NCBI RefSeq assembly: GCF_040954645.1
Contig: NC_092810.1
Location: forward strand, 6,990,185 to 7,054,184
Length of the DNA: 64,000 nt
DNA from: Diabrotica undecimpunctata
Taxonomy: Eukaryota > Arthropoda > Insecta > Coleoptera > Chrysomelidae
Direction: 5' to 3'
The notes under the pieces were generated by a model that saw only the letters and a list, made by a program, of their open reading frames with translations, had not been told where the DNA came from and made no database searches. A program made the translations under genes and the position numbers. Position 1 is the first letter of the stretch. Each line of letters starts with the position of its first letter. Shown here piece by piece: positions 42,350-52,919 of the stretch.

Positions 42350-44340
42350 CTCTGATAAGTGGACTAATGAGTCTCCGAATTTTTAATAATTGTAAAAATT
42401 TTCGACTTATCGTCTTCTTCTTTTTAACCGGTTAAACGCAATTTGATGTAGTAAGACTCAACAGCAATTTTAGAAAAATAAATCTCTCGAATAATTGAAA
42501 ACACTCAAATCGATTTTGTAATAAAAACACAAAAATCCAAGGATTTACTAGTAGATTGCAATCCGAAAACTTTACAAAGCTCAGCGGTTTTCTCATTGTC
42601 GAAAGTTTTAATGAAGATTTTTATATTGGATGTCCATAAAACCAATGTAGGTTGTAGGAAGTGATTTGGAGAGGAACAGTAGATAGATAAAACTAGTCAT
42701 TATGATCTTTTGAATTACTTGGACCTGACTTGTATAATTTATTGACTTTTCCTTATACCCATCGTTCATTACATTGGTGCATCTCTAAATTATTCAAAAT
42801 TTATTCACAATGTCTTTTATATTATAGTGTAAAACGAAGGAAAAATATTTTTTTTTTTTAAAGTTTTTTATAGAAAAATGTTAAATGTGTTTAACACACA
42901 TATGAGTCCATTTTAATTGAGGTAAAGAAAAATAAATAGAAGACCTACTTAAAATCAATTTTTCTACCACCAACGACCGGTTTCGCATAATCCAATAAAT
43001 GGTGAAATTTTATAAATGAAACTAATTTTTAATAATATAACATCACGAGTATTTCTCGACAAATAATTACATCAACAGTTTCCCTTTCTAATTCTGGTTG
43101 TTAATATAACTCTTCTCATATTTCATAACATTCCAACATGTAAGATAACACACTGCAACTTATACAGCTGTGAAGTCAAAGTCTACAAACAGAAGCGACA
43201 AAATAAAAAAAGCGGAAGGTTGAAAAAAAAAAAAGGAATCTCAGTGCAATGTCCATTGTTTACCAAAATAAAATACCCTCAATTAGCTCATTATTTCTTG
43301 TATCATGTGCAGCTTGTCTTATATTACTTTTCCAAGTACTTGGGTTCCTCTGTCTTTTGCTAGTCAGTGTTTTGGATAACCCGATTTGACTAGTCACATC
43401 TTCAGTTCAATTTGCAACTGCCGATATAATGGGTTCTCCAACCTCACTAACTATTAGAATCGCTACATTATATTCCGGAAACTGGCGGTCCTTTTCCCCT
43501 GTCCTTGTCTGAATCATGATCATTGCAATCTAAGATGTCTTTACATCCAAGAGATTTGTCAGTTTCTTCATTGTCATCGTCAGTAGGGTCTATATTTTCT
43601 ATAGTTTTATTTTATTTCATTAATTGTGCTAAAATTATTAAATTGTTTAAAAATTCCTTACAATACAAGATAAATAAAGAAAAACCTACTCTAAATCTTT
43701 TAAGTTTTTATTTTTAGAATCGGAATTCGGATTGGCCACTTTACAATTCATTACAAATAAAATAATATTGAACCTAAAAGTCACAAAAATCAGCTAAACA
43801 TTTTTTCTATTAAGGAAAACTAATTTCACTTTTTCATTTTGGGTATTTCAAGTTTCAAATAGTCTCACTTTAGAAATTTAAATTTATTAAATTGTTTGAA
43901 ATCCTTCTTCACACACATGTGATCGATTATTCACAATAAGTACACACAATTTAATAGTTTCACGTTATTTTAATAAATCAATTACCTACTAACTAACCTA
44001 CTACTACTGTTATAACAAACTACTAATGCAACAAAGTTGTATGTGCGTAATACTCAGCTACTTGAAATATAAACGTAAAATAACAAAGTTGTAACACATA
44101 CAGCTGAATTACTTTAAATCAAACAGTTTTCTAGAGCTGCCGAGGTATACCTGATACATACAACTCTGACTCTCCAATAATTGAAATTAATCTTAACACA
44201 GCTATATTTTTCTGGTTGCCAAAATCGCAGGATGTGACACAGAACACTAAAATTCTCTTGAAGCATTCTTTTTCTCTAGAGACACACAACTTAGTAATAC
44301 CATGACCGATTTTGCAAAAAATATTACATACAACAGTATA
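42350..44340. other. No recognised gene
   Basis: AT-rich sequence. The open stretch at 43523-43717 (+) is low-complexity. Nothing supportable until the piggyBac left end. Confidence 0.35.
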
Positions 44341-44344
44341 ACCC

Positions 44345-46669
44345 TTAAATGCCCAATCGGGGTCACTATGGGACCCCAGACATACATTTTTGGCTATAAT
44401 ATCTTTATTTGAAACATTTGGCAACCGCGCAATCAGGTATTTGTGTGGACGTGTCTCCTACGTTTTCTGTTAGTATACCATGAACATTCGTGAGGTGCAG
44501 TGGTCTGTAAGAGAGATTTAGATAAGTGGGGTCTCGCTGTGACCCCGATTGGGCATTTAGAGGCACCAGAATATTTTTATTATTTTTAACATTTTTCGTC
44601 AGTTTACATTGAAAAATGGACCGTAAGAGAATGAAAATGACAATAAGCGACCAAGAACATGAAAAAATTATCCGAAATATAGAAGAAGGGATATCAGACT
44701 CCGATTTCGACTATGAGATTACCGACGAATCAGATAGCGAAGAGCAAGATGTTTTTGAGGAAAATGTTTCGGAAACTGAGGACAATTTAGAAGTCAACAG
44801 TGACGAGGAATCAGATGCAGAACCTACCGAAGTGGACGATAATATTAGTGAGGTTAGTGGTCCAACATATACATCCAAATCTGGAATGCAGTGGAATAGC
44901 CTACCTTTCGTGAGATCCAAGAGGGGCAACAAAAAAATATTATAAATGTACATCCAGGCTTAACAAACTATAGTAAAAATTCCAACACGTTTTTAGACTA
45001 TTTCAATTTATTTTTGACCGAAGAGATGAAGAATGTCATATGCCTTCATACTAATGAAGAAGCTGTTAGGCGTTATCAAGAGTGGAACGAAAAACATCCG
45101 AATAACAAAAAAGAGTGGACGGTACTTACCAACAATGAACTGGATAGCTTTTTAGGAGCACTTATCAAAGCTGGTGCTTTAAGGTGTGGGAAAGAATCGA
45201 CACGAGAGATATGGTCTACAGACACCTCAATACGCCGGTCATTTTTTACAGCCGCATTCGCTAGGAACCGATTTGAAGAATTATCGAGTTTCTTGAGGTT
45301 TGATGACAAAGTGACCAGGGTGGAGCGGAAGGAACAGGATAAGTTAGCGGCGATACGAGTAATTTGGGACATGTTCGTCTCTAACTGTGACAAAGCCTTT
45401 GAACCATACGAACATATAACCGTTGACGAACAGTTAGTGAGTTTTAGAGGAAAGTGTCCTTTTAGACAATATATAAAATCAAAACCTTGCCGCTATGGGA
45501 TAAAAATTTGGGCTGCCGCGGATGTTAAAACATCTTATTTATCAAAACTTCAGGTGTACCTTGGAAAACTACCAGGTGGTAGAATAGAGAAAAATCAGGG
45601 ATTTCGTGTTGTGAAAGATCTGGTGGAACCATATCATGGCAGTTGGAGAGGAATTACAACTGACAACTTTTTTACCAGTGTTCCTCTTGCTCAATATCTT
45701 TTATCTAAAAACCTTACTTTACTTGGGACCGTCCGCAAAAATAAACCTGATACACCACCACAACTAAGTTTGACAAAAAGACCTGCGGAGTCGTCAATAT
45801 TTGCTTTTACTAAAGAATTAGCTATGGTTTCGTACATACCTAAAATACACAGGATGGTACATCTTCTTTCAAGTCAACACGATAGTGATATAATTTGTCA
45901 AGACTCTCAAAACAAACCCTTGATGATTTTAGACTATAATAATACCAAGGGTGGTGTTGATAATGCCGACAAACTGATTAGGGAATATTCCTGTAAAAGA
46001 AGAACTGCTCGTTGGCCATTCAGGCTTTTTATGAATATTATAGACATATGTCCACTAAATGCCTATATTTTATACATTGAAAAAAATCCTGATTGGAAGA
46101 AAAATAATTTTTCACGAAGACGTATTTTCCTGTTACAATTAGGGGCTGAGCTTGCTCGAAACAACATGGAAAAAAGAGCGAAATATATAAAACATAAAGC
46201 CTATGTAAAATCTGCTCTAAAAGATTGTGGCATACCAATGGTAAACCCAACTACCGAAGTTGCAACTCAATCCGTCCATTCAGCTAAGAAACGTGCTCGT
46301 TGTTACCAGTGTCCGCGAAACTGTGACAGAAAAGTGAATACCGTTTGCTCTTTTTGCAAAAAATTTATATGCCAGGTGCACAGAAAAGAAGAAAAAACTA
46401 TTGTATGTAAAAATTGCAACTAAAAGTTATATGCTTATATTATTATTTAATTTTAATTTTGTTCGAATTGAAAATAATTTGTTTCTAGAAAAGCCGTTAA
46501 TTTTGTATGAAAAATAAATAAAAATTATTCAAATATGCTTAAAATTATTTTTAACCGTGTTTTCCTTTTAGTCAGTGCTAAATGACGTTACTAAATTGAA
46601 AATTTTAGTGGGGTCCCTAGGAGACCCCACATGGGCATTTATGGTTATTTTCATATCACGGGCATTTAA
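44345..46669 (+). mobile_element. piggyBac-family transposon with TTAA ends
   Basis: TTAA lies at 44345-44348 and 46666-46669, each followed inwards by ATGCCC(A/G), the short terminal inverted repeats of the family. Longer subterminal inverted copies occur: AAATGCCCAATCGGGGTCAC at 44348 and its exact inverse at 44541. On the right, GGGTCCC-AGGAGACCCCACAT then GGGCATTT is at 46612-46640. The 2.3-kb length and single plus-strand gene are typical of an autonomous copy. Footprint-free TTAA duplication and the near-intact gene indicate recent insertion. Confidence 0.95.
44616..46423 (+). pseudogene. piggyBac transposase, one frameshift from intact
   Basis: The ATG at 44616 opens an acidic N-terminal region of 109 codons. 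The frame breaks in an A7 run at 44931-44937, and the adjoining frame continues to 46423 (469 codons from the Met at 45014). The catalytic Asp residues of the DDD core are visible at ORF positions D138 (I-T-V-D-E-Q), D217 (I-T-T-D-N-F-F) and D307 (I-L-D-Y-N-N-T-K-G-G-V-D). The C-terminus has a cysteine-rich finger (C-Y-Q-C-P, C-S-F-C, C-x3-H, C-K-N-C) that in this family binds subterminal DNA. The whole is about 600 codons, the usual family length. The enzyme would excise precisely at TTAA. Frame integrity depends on one base in a homopolymer. Confidence 0.93.
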
Positions 46670-46845
46670 GGGATAATTCTGAACCAACGATGTACCAACT
46701 AATACAAGGGGTCATCATTATAGATAAAAAAAATCAGGATAGGTTCCATAAAACATTGAAGGTCTTAGGTATATGTAAATTTTTAAAGAAAAAAATTTTT
46801 AAGAGTATGGACTTTGCAGTTAGGCGTAAAATAAGGACAGTACAA
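46670..46845. other. Short AT-rich spacer
   Basis: No feature seen. Confidence 0.3.
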
Positions 46846-46849
46846 ATTT

Positions 46850-47095
46850 CTTTTATTTAAAAGACGAATAAAAATGGGCGAAATATCTAGGTAGAAGATA
46901 CAAGTTATGTCATAAAGAAAAAAATAATTCTTGGTTTGGAGTCGGTATAATTGCTGATATAAAAATGAAAGAAAGTATAGTAGAAGTTATATGTGTGTAT
47001 GCTTCTCAAGATGGTTTGGGTGAGAATTAAACAAAAGCTTTCTGTGATCATGTCATCAATTAGGAGAAAAAGATATTCCATCAAAAGGGGAAGTA
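46850..47095 (+). pseudogene. LINE endonuclease fragment, plus strand
   Basis: In one frame with a stop: N-S-W-F-G-V-G-I-I, E-S-I-V-E-V-I-C-V-Y-A-S-Q-D-G, K-A-F-C-D-H-V-I-N and G-E-V-I-I. These match the central beta-strands of the apurinic-type endonuclease of LINEs (I-x-V-Y-A-P-Q). About 80 codons only. Confidence 0.6.
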
Positions 47096-47550
47096 ATAAT
47101 AAGGTGTGTTTTTAATGAACTGCAAATAAACAGAATGTTTTTGGTAGAAATTTTGGTCAGGCCATGGAGTTGGGTTTCTTCTTTTCTTCCCAGTCCAATA
47201 TTCTTATTTTTTTTTACATTGATGTTGACCTCTTTTAACCACTTCTTTTTTGTAGTCACTACGACCATAAAATAGTTCGTGTTCCTGTCTGCCCCTCAGT
47301 AACTTTTTACATTCGTGATGTTATTGACGTGTTAGTTAAAATGTGATCTATTTGATTGGCAATGTTACCATACGGGAAGATCCATGTGGTTTTATAGGTG
47401 TCTTTTCTGTAAAAATTTGTACTTATGATTTTCATATTTTGTGGTATTTCAAAATTTATTAGAAGCATGCCGCTTTCATTTAAAATTTCGTGTTTATTTT
47501 TCCTTTTCAGGAACGTATTATCTTATCATCGTAAAATATGGTTTAGGTTT
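47096..47550 (-). pseudogene. LINE endonuclease fragment, minus strand
   Basis: On the minus strand: L-L-I-N-F-E-I-P-Q-N-M-K-I, T-N-F-Y-R-K-D-T-Y-K-T-T-W and N-Q-I-D-H-I-L-T-N. This is the last part of a LINE endonuclease; N-Q-I-D-H-I holds the catalytic Asp-His pair. It continues as a lysine-rich decayed stretch to about 47060. It abuts the plus-strand fragment head-on. The two cover successive parts of the same domain but point towards each other. Confidence 0.65.
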
Positions 47551-47554
47551 ACTT

Positions 47555-48245
47555 AATGCCCGAAATAACAGACAGATTAACCGTGTAAAACTATAAAAGG
47601 GAAATATTTAAAAATATATATTTAATCAAATATGTTAGACAGCTACTTGAACTATAATATAAAACTCACAAATAGTACTAATCACATTCATCCCATTGCT
47701 GGTTAATTAGTATTAGATTTCAGTTCCTTATTAGCTTCTATAAAGCGTCATTTGCTACAAATTGTGGGCGAGCGAATACTCGGTAACGAGATTGGACAGA
47801 TGGTCCCCAGCGATTGAAAACCTAGAATTTAAATCTCTTCTAACCCTGGTTTAGGATTGCAGTGGAGCCGTATTTCCAATAAAAGTATAAAACGGATTAA
47901 ATTAAATTAGGCGGAAACGGTATTTTATTACCTTTTAGCACTTTTAAACGAATGAAGGTGCAAGAAAATTAAAATATTTAAGGGATGTCAGTGACGCTGA
48001 CTAAAATCAATGCGATTTTAATTAAGAGCAATACGCAGAAAATAATTAAAATATATATGCAATACGATGTATAAAAACAATAAGACTTAATACAATTATC
48101 CTAAAATTATAATTCATGTATCACGGATGTTTAAGTAGATGTTTATGCCTCAAGAGTGGGTTTGTCACAAATATCTCCAACTCTTAGACAGCTCTCAGTC
48201 TCATAAACCAAGGTCATTATTTATTATTAAAATGTTTCTTATAAC
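47555..48245. other. No recognised gene
   Basis: AT-rich. A short open stretch at 48139-48342 (+) is the complement of LINE 3' sequence. Confidence 0.3.
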
Positions 48246-48249
48246 AAAA

Positions 48250-49030
48250 GTATCTTCTTCTTTTTCTTCTTGGCTAATGTGTCTGTTTCGACATATAGTG
48301 TTATTATGGCATCCTGGCAGTCTATTTACTTTTTGTACTTGATCTCTTACTTCTTTGTCCAGGTATCAGTAGCTAAACAGTGTAATTCCTAAGTATTTTA
48401 TTTCCATTACTTGTTTAATACTGATGCCGTCAACTTCTATTTTACATCTGGTTGGTTCTTTGCTGACTAATATTGTTTTAGTTTTCTCGAATGAAATTGT
48501 CAAACTAAATTCTTTTGTTAGATCTGTGGACCAGTCTTTGCAGATTATCTTCATCTTGGGCTATTAATATTGCGTCGTCTGCCTAACAGAGTATTTTTAT
48601 CTCTTTGTTTCCCATTCTGTATCCTCTTAATTTATTAACGCTTTTGATAATTTTATCCACGATTAAATTTAAAAGCAATGAATCCACTTGTCTTATTCCG
48701 CTGCCTATTTCTATAGGTTTTGTAAGTTGTCCATCTATTCTGACTTCCATTTTATTGCTTTGGTAGATGTTTTCGATAGTTTTTATAATATTTAGGAGAA
48801 CTTTTTTATTATACAGAAGATGAATTACGTCTTTGAGTCTTATTCTGTCAAACGCTTTCTTTAGGTCAATCAGACACATAAATGCAGGTCCATTATACTC
48901 TTCTAATTTCTCAGTTATTTGCTTTATAACGAATATTGCATCTGTACACAATCTTCCACTACGAAAACCCTGCTGTTCATCTACTAAACTTATCCTCTGA
49001 TTTATTAGCACTTGTAAAATTTTTATGTAT
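48250..49030 (-). pseudogene. LINE reverse transcriptase fragment
   Basis: Leftwards from 49025: R-I-S-L-V-D-E-Q-Q-G-F-R-S-G-R, F-M-C-L-I-D-L-K-K-A-F-D-R (motif A), I-G-S-G-I-R-Q-V-D-S (motif B, diverged), then A-D-D near 48590. The second frame (48554-48366) has I-K-Y-L-G-I-T-L. The 3' end carries a GAAGAAAAAGAAGAAG tract (complement at 48253-48275). 5' and internal parts are lost. Confidence 0.7.
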
Positions 49031-50094
49031 TTATATGTAAAAATTACATATAAATATTATCATTTTATTTAAGTTTTAGTTTTTAAATATAATTATTCGT
49101 TTAAGCAGCATCTCCGCCAGCAGTGCTGTTGGGTGGACTGAGTAGCTTAACAGTACGGTTGCCGGTCCCAAAGCTGGATAAAGAGGTCTTCAGCAAGGTT
49201 AGCCCTACTGATAGACTATTAATATTTTGTTTATGGAGAAAATGTTATGCCTCGGAACAGGATGGATTCGGCGATAACAACCATTGCGAAAAAAAGGAAT
49301 CCAAAAATTTTCTTCGGCTCTATACTTGGAACGGAAAGTCAATAACCAAAAAACACCAAGAAAGAACTGAGAAACTTAAAGAAGAGAATATTGATGTCTA
49401 TACACTTTTTTTATCTAATATTTTTTTAGCAACTAATATCGAATCTAAACAAACAGCCTTATCATCTTTCCTAGTCAAACCAGGTACAATAAAAACTGGC
49501 AACATTTTAAAGCCACCCCCATTTGATGATCAAACAGCATAAAAAACTTATAGTTTTTAAATCGAAGCTCCAGCTAGACGATTTAGTTGGACTGAAAAAG
49601 AAATAGCAGCTTCCTTCGTAGTCTCCCTTCAAGGAGAGGCAGCAACCGTTTTGCGAATTAAAAATATATGTTTTTGTAAATTGCAGAAGAATGTGACATT
49701 TGCAAAACAATTGCAGAAGTCTATCCCAAGCACGTGAAAAGGAATTAAAGAAACAAACGGGTGTGGCAGTCCAGTGGGACTGTTGGTGGAAGTTACACTT
49801 CTATACACGCATTTGCCATTACAAATTTATTTGGGAGTCAATCTGCACAATCATTACATATGTAATGCTATAGGTAAGACATAGCAGAAAGAGAAACAGA
49901 ATTAATAACAACTTACTAACAATTAATAAACAACCTTTGACCTGTAATAGAAGTATAGTAAATGAAGGATTGAATCAATATTTTGATGAAAATGTATATT
50001 TTTATTTTCATATATGTATGAAAGGAGTTGAATGCAAAAATTTTTTTAAACATACTCTGCAGTAAAATTCATTGTTTATTTTGTTATTAATATA

Positions 50095-50266
50095 ATAATA
50101 CAATACAAATTAAAATTCAATATTCATAAGTATTTAAAAATGACAATAATATACATAAAAAATAGACTACAATACAGTGCAACATAATTCAATATACTTA
50201 ATAATACAATACACATTAAAATGCAATATTCATAAGTATTTAAAAATGACAATAATATACATAACT
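50095..50266 (+). repeat. Tandemly spaced direct repeat of about 62 bp
   Basis: Units at 50095-50160 and 50205-50266 share AATACAATACA-ATTAAAAT, CAATATTCATAAGTATTTAA and AAATGACAATAATATACATAA with only a few differences. They are separated by 45 bp. Confidence 0.8.
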
Positions 50267-50322
50267 TTTCTACTTACGCATATATGTTTAATTTACCATG
50301 TAATAATATTAATAAAAAAGTC

Positions 50323-50394
50323 CTCCCCGACTGGGAATCGAACCCCGGTCTCTCGCGTGAGAGGCGGGGATACTGACTACTATACTACCGAGGA
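50323..50394 (-). tRNA. tRNA-Asp-like gene with CTC anticodon, probable pseudogene
   Basis: The 72-nt minus-strand sequence begins TCCTCGGTAGTATAGTAGTC and ends TCGGGGAG. Its 7-bp acceptor stem pairs fully, allowing G-U. The overall layout and sequence are those of a eukaryotic tRNA-Asp. The anticodon loop reads CTCTCAC, giving CTC (Glu) instead of GTC. There is one mismatch in the anticodon stem (CCCGC/GCGAG) and one in the T stem (CGGGG/CCCAG). The A box and the B box (GGTTCGATTCC) are intact, and a T6 terminator follows three bases after the 3' end (A6 at 50314-50319 on the plus strand). It lies inside the inverted-repeat element. Confidence 0.8.
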
Positions 50395-51484
50395 CATGAC
50401 ACAAACGTATTTAAAAATTGACAGTTCTGGATCATACAGTGATTTATTGAAAGTATTATTTTGAAATACAAAAGACTAATATAATTATGAAAATTTATTA
50501 AATAATACAAAACATATCACATAAATAATATTATTAATAAATATTTTATTGTATATATAATATTATATGTATATATATCTTTATATAATATATATATAAT
50601 AATAAATTATATATACCAAAGGAACATTTTTATATTCGAGAGAGGAAGAGAGAGGAAATATATCTTCTGTCTCTTTCTTACTCATTATCTTACATATGTA
50701 ATGATTTCACAGATTCACTCCCATACAAATTTCCAACGTGGAGCGCGCGTATAGAAGTATAACTTCAATAAGGCCAGAAGGTTGGCTAGATCGACATCCA
50801 GAAGCCCGTCACGTAGTCCTACCAGAAATATTAGTAGAAATAGGACTCTCAGCAAATCGATCTCCCGCAACTGACTATAGACATCTAAATACTAGTCAGG
50901 GAAATGAATAAAAGTCGACGCTAAGGAGCAAGCGTTGGCTGTATCTAATAAAAGCCTTCAAATTCACACTAATACTTAAAAATATAAACATAATTTATTA
51001 CTTAAGGGCCAAGTCGACAAATAAAAATGTACCTTTATTATTGATACTTGTGTTACCAGATCCTTTATTCGAACTGTTTTTCTAAATGAAAAACTACAAC
51101 CCACTAAACCAAACGTAGTTCTTGAAACAGCTTTAGTTCATACTATTCCAATTCATGGAGATTTCATACAACCATATACATTGGTAACACCTTGATAAAA
51201 CATATTTCTTATAGCCTATAATAAAAATAAATGCGTATTATGCAGAACAAATTGATCTTTAAAATAAAATTTTGTTTATTGAAAATAAAGAAGTTTTCCT
51301 AAATTTGGAAGAATCTATACCTCAAGTAAGAGTTTAATTGAGCAAAGATATAGAAATTTCTCAAAATTTTGAAAGTATTGTCCTGAAGAGACTGTGACAA
51401 AAACCTGAAGGTCCACATTTCGGCATTAAAGAAAGCGAGGAACTTGTTAGTAACGGAATTTTCATATAATCAAAGTATTTGTTG

Positions 51485-52700
51485 ATATTTTGAGCAACTT
51501 AAAATCTTGTTAATAAGTTTAAAACATTCTAACCTTGAAACCGCCATCACCAATCAATTAACTGCCAATCCCAAAGCATGTTTGGAAATTTTCTATGCAA
51601 TAAATTTAAAATAAATTCAACCAAGGAAACTAACAATAAAAAAAGAAGGTAAAAAATTAGCTTTTTAGTTACTCTTGTATTGATACCTTATAATATCCAG
51701 AATTTAAATAAACAACAAACATATATTTTCAACTTTCCAATATTTCCTTTATAGAGAGCTTTTTCTTTAGCATTTAAGTAGTCGTCTAAACGATTATATC
51801 GATTATTTACTATTGGCCTTGTTTTCCTTAGAATATTACTCGTATGGATTTTATACCATCTTTCTAACAGACGACTTTAATTTAAAAAAATGGCTTTTTA
51901 TTTTAAGTTTATGGAATGAAATCGGCAATAACTTTAAAATTTAGGTAAAAAAGTGGAAGAAAAACCCGTAATCAGATTACCAGACTGAACTGTGGGCGGT
52001 AATACACATTTACGACTGAAAAACTGCTGTGTGATTCCAATTTAATCGAGATTTATGAGCCAAGGGATAACCGACACTTAATTTTAATTACTTTAATTTT
52101 CAAACCCAACTCAGGAACCTATATATCATTTGATTCGTGATTCAGGATATACTGTGGAAATGCTTAAAGAATAATTAATGTTTATGCATGTAAGGTACAG
52201 AAATATAGGTTTTAAGAAAACGGTGTAAACATTATACACACTCGTATAAACTATAAACATGAACAACAAAATAAGCAAATTTTAAATAGATCTGAAGATT
52301 AACAAAAAAGATGCTTTTCACTGTCCGTATATTGTAAAGATATATTTTTTTTTGTATATTTATAGGACGTCTCCGGAATGATACCCTCCAAATATTTTAC
52401 CTGCGACTGCGATAGACATTATTGAATGAGATATTTTTATGGTTGTAACTGCCTTTCTGTTAGAAGAAAAGTTGTTACTGTAAAATACTGTACAAGTGTT
52501 TGTATAAATGGTAGCAAAGACAATGATTGGTTGCTAATAGAAACAAAGGGATTGTTTCTATTAGAAACCTCAAAAATTTACAGCAAAAGAAACCAGACAT
52601 TTAATTATCACCATTAAATATGCAGTCGAGAAATTAAGGTCTATAAAACTTTTTATTTAAGCAACTTAGTAATTAGGCAAACCACTTTATACACATCCTC
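51485..52700. other. No recognised gene
   Basis: AT-rich with short meaningless frames. It may include further decayed retrotransposon sequence. Confidence 0.35.
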
Positions 52701-52714
52701 CAGTCAGTAGGGAT

Positions 52715-52895
52715 GAAAATGCAACTAAACCTCTAAAAACCATACGAACAAGCTGAATTTTTGTAAAAATGTCAATTTTATGACGCTAAAAGAGATGCAA
52801 AAATGTTTACCACTTTTACCCCCGAGTTTTCCCATAAGATCCCCCACGTAGAGTGGGCAAAACCAAAAAAATCGATCTATCAAGAATCTGTAAGG
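52715..52895 (+). repeat. Dispersed repeat, copy related to 41663-41848
   Basis: It shares AAACCTCTAAAAA, ACAAGCTGAATTTT, GTCAATTTTATGACGC, TTTACCACTTTTACC and AAGAATCTGTAAG with 41663-41848 in the same order. It ends abruptly at a LINE fragment. Confidence 0.65.
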
Positions 52896-52919
52896 CCGAC
52901 CATAGACCAGATATTTGGC

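Larger units (their letters stand above)
49789..50766. mobile_element. 978-bp inverted-repeat element containing a tRNA-like gene
   Basis: The left end starts GAAGTTACACTTCTATAC; the right end is GTATAGAAGTATAACTTC. Inverted similarity continues inwards for about 90 bp, through GGGAGT-AATCTG and CATTACATATGTAA. The interior is AT-rich, with a direct duplication (50095-50160 and 50205-50266), a tRNA-like gene on the minus strand (50323-50394) and a TATATAAT-rich patch at 50520-50620. There is no coding capacity, so it is non-autonomous. It splits the gag-like region of the retrotransposon remnant. The target duplication is not obvious. Confidence 0.75.
49040..51480 (+). pseudogene. Ty3/gypsy-type retrotransposon remnant (gag to protease)
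   Basis: A gag-like stretch is readable near 49500: I-L-K-P-P-P-F-D-D-Q, then F-S-W-T-E-K-E-I-A-A-S-F-V-V-S-L-Q-G-E-A-A, with stops. After the inserted element at 49789-50766 an Arg/Ser-rich segment follows (50770-50910). At 51030, F-I-I-D-T is where retropepsin has its catalytic D-T-G; the Gly has become Cys. Then comes S-F-I-R-T-V-F. A later piece (51260-51470) resembles the linker before reverse transcriptase. No LTRs or RT core were found. It is an old, dead copy; the 139-codon open stretch at 49123-49542 is its longest surviving frame. Confidence 0.6.

Noticed and set aside
46850..47550. Twin-priming (5' inversion) of a LINE
   Set aside because: Pieces converge; twin priming would place them diverging. 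Two separate fragments are safer.
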